DNA of 7,918 nucleotides from NCBI GenBank assembly GCA_002339085.1, contig DDDX01000001.1, forward strand, positions 1 through 7,918, in the 5' to 3' direction. This DNA comes from Cellvibrionales bacterium UBA1969 (lineage in GTDB: Bacteria; Pseudomonadota; Gammaproteobacteria; Pseudomonadales; UBA7434). The translations under genes and the position numbers were made by a program. Below the pieces are notes generated by a model. The model was not told the origin of the DNA. It made no database searches and saw only the letters and a list, made by a program, of their open reading frames with translations. Below, piece after piece: positions 5,965 through 7,918 of the stretch (position 1 is its first letter; each line of letters begins with the position of its first letter).

Positions 5965-6501
5965 ATGAATAATACAAATATTGCCCCAAAAAAATCCTCA
6001 AATGTGAGTCAAATCAAGGGTTTAATAGATCCTGCCGCTACAACCTCTGAGGACCTAATTCAGCGCTTTAAATCCATCTATGGCAGTCTTGATAATGCAA
6101 AAGCTGCCTGTGGTAGGATTGACGGCAACTCTAAGCAAGCCTTGCTAAATGAAGTCTATTCAGAAAATGTAACTTTTAAAGATCCAATCCATCAGATTGA
6201 AGGTCTAATGGCATATCGCCGTTATATGGACAGTATGTACAGCAATGTCGTGAGCTGCGAATTCACTTATCATGAGCATTGGATTGGTGAAAACAGTGCA
6301 ACCATCAAGTGGGATATGTTGTTTCGGCATCGAAAGCTTGGCAATGGGAAATTAATCACTGTCCGAGGCATCACTCATGTTCGTTTCAGTGACCGGATCG
6401 ACTACCATGAAGATGTTTTTGACGTGGGTGCTATGCTCTACGAACATCTGCCTCTCCTAGGGCGTATGCTACTTAAGATAAAAGCCCGCCTAGCGGGCTA
6501 A
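5965..6501 (+). CDS. NTF2/SnoaL-like family protein in an ECF11-ChrR locus
   Basis: The 178-residue product resembles the small cone-shaped NTF2/SnoaL fold proteins (nuclear transport factor 2 family). Residues about 60-175 hold the domain: VYSENVTFKDPIHQIEG (64-80), an aromatic strand with TIKWDML (113-119), GKLITVRGITHVRFSD (128-143), and DYHEDVFDVGAMLYEHLPLLG (146-166). The FKDP segment and the YHEDVFD strand line the pocket in such folds. Members occur beside ECF sigma/ChrR genes with SDR and flavin oxidase genes in other gammaproteobacteria, but to my knowledge their activity is not established; a lipid-related enzyme or carrier role is inference. No signal peptide. The first 30 residues are a polar extension. 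The Shine-Dalgarno is weak. It is the first gene behind the predicted ECF promoter. The last six codons and stop lie in a strong hairpin. Confidence 0.88.
   Translation: MNNTNIAPKKSSNVSQIKGLIDPAATTSEDLIQRFKSIYGSLDNAKAACGRIDGNSKQALLNEVYSENVTFKDPIHQIEGLMAYRRYMDSMYSNVVSCEFTYHEHWIGENSATIKWDMLFRHRKLGNGKLITVRGITHVRFSDRIDYHEDVFDVGAMLYEHLPLLGRMLLKIKARLAG
6483..6499. terminator. Strong hairpin spanning the end of the NTF2-like gene
   Basis: AGCCCGC (6483-6489), a 3-base loop, and GCGGGCT (6493-6499) form a perfect 7-bp GC-rich stem. It encodes the final Ala-Arg-Leu-Ala-Gly and includes the first base of the TAA stop. On the + strand it is followed by AAAAG, not a T tract. On the - strand it is followed by four T residues, so as a classical intrinsic terminator it points leftward, where no - strand gene needs it. 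It could be a weak attenuator or an mRNA-stabilising 3' structure between this gene and the SDR gene. Confidence 0.5.
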
Positions 6502-6654
6502 AAGCACGGGTGGTCATTTAGTTATAAGATGATTTCTATTGTTTGATGTCTGGTCAAGCCGTTCAAAGTTTTTTTTAGAAACCCAGTCTAGTATCCCTCA
6601 GCATAATGCCCCCTGTTCTTTAGCGATTTCCCTAATTCATCAGCGGTGATTGAT

Positions 6655-7434
6655 ATGGCTAAAGTAACACCTTTGAAAAAAATATGGATTACTGGCGCAG
6701 GCTCAGGTATCGGCAGATCATTGGCGCTTCAATTTGCAGCCGCTGGTCATCAAGTTCTAATCACAGGACGACATTTATCTAAGCTAGTGACGGTTGCTAA
6801 TTACTTCCCCGAAGCCATCACAGCTTTTACATGGGATGTTACTGACGATGTAAGTTGTCATTTAATGGGCCGGGCAATTGATGAGCATCTAGGCGGGCTG
6901 GATATTGCCATTCTCAATGCCGGTCATTGCGAGTATGTTGAGCAAGGTGAAGTGGCTAGCGACTTGTTCCGCCGTGTTTACGATGTGAATGTTTTTGGTA
7001 TGGTTAACAGTATTGCCGTTGCCTTGCCTCATTTAAAGCGATCTGCTGCGGTATCTGGGCGTAAGGGACATATTGTAGGAATAGCCAGTCTTTCCGCAGT
7101 GGTCGGTTTTCCTCGCGCAGAAGCCTATGGTTCGTCAAAAGCGGCGGTTAATTATCTTTTGGAGTCTCTGCGATTAGATCTATCTAACAAAAGTATTGAT
7201 GTGACAGTTGTCAATCCCGGCTTTGTTGAAACACCGATGATCGGTAGTAACGATTTCCCCATGCCTTTTATTATGTCTGCAGACAAGGCCGCAGAGAAGA
7301 TAATTATTGGTATTGATGCGCGAAAATTTAAAGTGCAATTTCCCAAGAGACTTTATAGTATTCTTGCTCTAGCCGCCGCTTTTCCATGTTTATGGTATCG
7401 CGTGAATCGAAAAGCAGCAGTGACAAAAAAATAA
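6655..7434 (+). CDS. Short-chain dehydrogenase/reductase (SDR)
   Basis: A classical SDR, an NAD(P)-dependent oxidoreductase of alcohols and carbonyls. I place the start at ATG 6655 (259 residues) because GGTGA (6645-6649) sits five bases upstream. The in-frame GTG at 6646 overlaps that site and has no Shine-Dalgarno of its own. Counting from this ATG, the cofactor loop TGAGSGIG is at 13-20, NAG at 88-90, and the catalytic set is N112, S145, Y158 and K162 (YGSSK, with Ser 13 residues before Tyr). PGFVETPM follows at about 188-195. Arg39 in TGRH just after the second strand suggests NADPH rather than NADH. The C-terminus is hydrophobic then basic (LYSILALAAAFPCLWYRV) and may touch the membrane. 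It begins 153 bp after the NTF2-like gene. The gap holds a run of eight T residues (6569-6576) and a lone CATAAT (6602-6607) but no full promoter. A lipid substrate is inferred from neighbours only. Confidence 0.93.
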   Translation: MAKVTPLKKIWITGAGSGIGRSLALQFAAAGHQVLITGRHLSKLVTVANYFPEAITAFTWDVTDDVSCHLMGRAIDEHLGGLDIAILNAGHCEYVEQGEVASDLFRRVYDVNVFGMVNSIAVALPHLKRSAAVSGRKGHIVGIASLSAVVGFPRAEAYGSSKAAVNYLLESLRLDLSNKSIDVTVVNPGFVETPMIGSNDFPMPFIMSADKAAEKIIIGIDARKFKVQFPKRLYSILALAAAFPCLWYRVNRKAAVTKK

Positions 7435-7505
7435 TATCCCTTTATAGGTGGGGGAGAGTACTATTTCTTTGTTATCGCCATTGTTAGGATTTGAGTAGAT
7501 TTTAT

Positions 7506-7510
7506 AAAGG
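7506..7510 (+). promoter_or_regulatory. Ribosome binding site of the FAD oxidase gene
   Basis: AAAGG lies seven bases before the ATG at 7518 and fixes this start, which otherwise rests on an open frame that leaves the window. The 83-bp gap after the SDR gene has no terminator, so the two genes are probably co-transcribed. Confidence 0.7.
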
Positions 7511-7517
7511 TCTCATT

Positions 7518-7918
7518 ATGAAGATTGCCATTATTGGTTCAGGTATATCTGGCTTAACGGCTGCTTATTATTTAAAGAAAAATCACGAAATTTTTGTCTA
7601 TGAATCTTCCTCGGTTGTTGGTGGCCATACTGCGACTATTGATGTTGAATTAGAAGGTCAGAAATATGCAGTAGACACTGGATTTATTGTTTATAATGAC
7701 TGGACTTACCCCAATTTTATTCGTTTACTAAAACAGTTAAATGTTGAAACGCAAACTACCAGTATGAGCTTCAGTGTGGTCAATGATATGAATGGCCTCG
7801 AGTATGCGGGTAGCAATCTTAGTACGCTGTTTGCCCAAAGGAAAAATTTGTTTAAACCAAGTTTCTGGCGATTGTTAAAAGATATTATACGCTTTAATCG
7901 ACAGTCGCTTAAAGACTT
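7518..7918 (+). CDS. FAD-dependent amine-oxidase-like oxidoreductase, N-terminal part
   Basis: The frame stays open from ATG 7518 to the right edge, giving 133 complete codons. The N-terminus is a textbook dinucleotide-binding fold: MKIAIIGSGISGLTAAYYL with GSGISG at 7-12, the acidic Glu29 ending the second strand (FVYES) to hold the FAD ribose, then VVGGHT at 34-39, typical of the flavin amine oxidase/phytoene desaturase superfamily. VDTGFIVYND (52-61) also fits the subgroup found next to ECF11-ChrR genes, DUF1365 and cyclopropane-fatty-acid-synthase-like genes. In R. sphaeroides a protein of this general kind belongs to the RpoE regulon and has been tied to furan fatty acid formation as a desaturase (UfaD); I recall this and cannot verify that this gene is the orthologue. 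At least two thirds of the protein lies beyond the window, so completeness is unknown. Confidence 0.92.
   Translation, partial: MKIAIIGSGISGLTAAYYLKKNHEIFVYESSSVVGGHTATIDVELEGQKYAVDTGFIVYNDWTYPNFIRLLKQLNVETQTTSMSFSVVNDMNGLEYAGSNLSTLFAQRKNLFKPSFWRLLKDIIRFNRQSLKD

Noticed and set aside
6542..6576. Possible terminator between the NTF2-like and SDR genes (run of eight T residues)
   Set aside because: Only a weak 5-bp AT-rich stem (TTTGA/TCAAA) with a 16-base loop precedes the T run; not convincing as an intrinsic terminator.
6646..6654. GTG at 6646 as the start of the SDR gene
   Set aside because: It overlaps the GGTGA ribosome site that serves the ATG at 6655 and has no such site of its own; it cannot be fully excluded.
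7152..7346. 64-codon open frame on the - strand
   Set aside because: Antisense to the conserved catalytic part of the SDR gene, with no supporting signals.
7481..7508. TTGTTA-N16-TATAAA as a promoter for the FAD oxidase gene
   Set aside because: Its -10 element overlaps the AAAGG ribosome site, so a transcript from it would lack that site. Co-transcription from upstream fits better.

Overview
The window looks like a chromosomal segment of a slightly AT-rich, probably marine, gammaproteobacterium. The release factor 2 and lysyl-tRNA synthetase fragments read like gammaproteobacterial proteins, and prfB followed by lysS is a classic order in that class. I cannot name the genus from the sequence.

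Layout. Left (1-2724, + strand): the 3' end of prfB, then lysS with what looks like its own sigma-70 promoter, then a small TPR-like lipoprotein with a TTG start. Middle (2721-3992, - strand): a PAPS-type sulfotransferase-family gene, convergent with the lipoprotein gene; their stop codons overlap. Right (4157-7918): a stress-response locus. On the - strand an ECF sigma factor gene (5006-5689) is followed after 36 bp by a ChrR-like cupin anti-sigma gene (4223-4969), which ends at an intrinsic terminator. Divergently, on the + strand, lie an NTF2/SnoaL-like protein, a short-chain dehydrogenase and the first 133 codons of an FAD-dependent amine-oxidase-like enzyme that runs off the window. That last gene is easily missed because it has no stop inside the window.

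How the genes work together. The sigma/ChrR pair resembles the RpoE-ChrR (ECF11) system known from Rhodobacter sphaeroides, which responds to singlet oxygen and organic peroxides and switches on membrane-lipid modification genes. The 275-bp divergent region carries two matching promoter-like elements of the same design, TGATCY-N16-CGTAAR. One reads toward the sigma gene (autoregulation) and one toward the NTF2-SDR-FAD oxidase genes. This makes the region one self-contained regulon core: sensor, sigma factor and target operon.

Most unusual: the ChrR-like protein keeps the complete cupin metal site (H171, H173, E177, H207) but two of the four residues that bind zinc in the N-terminal anti-sigma domain of ChrR appear replaced (R5 and S37), and its interdomain linker is about 31 residues longer. 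Other points are a perfect inverted repeat over the + promoter and a strong hairpin spanning the stop codon of the NTF2-like gene. No mobile element, CRISPR array, tRNA or rRNA was seen.
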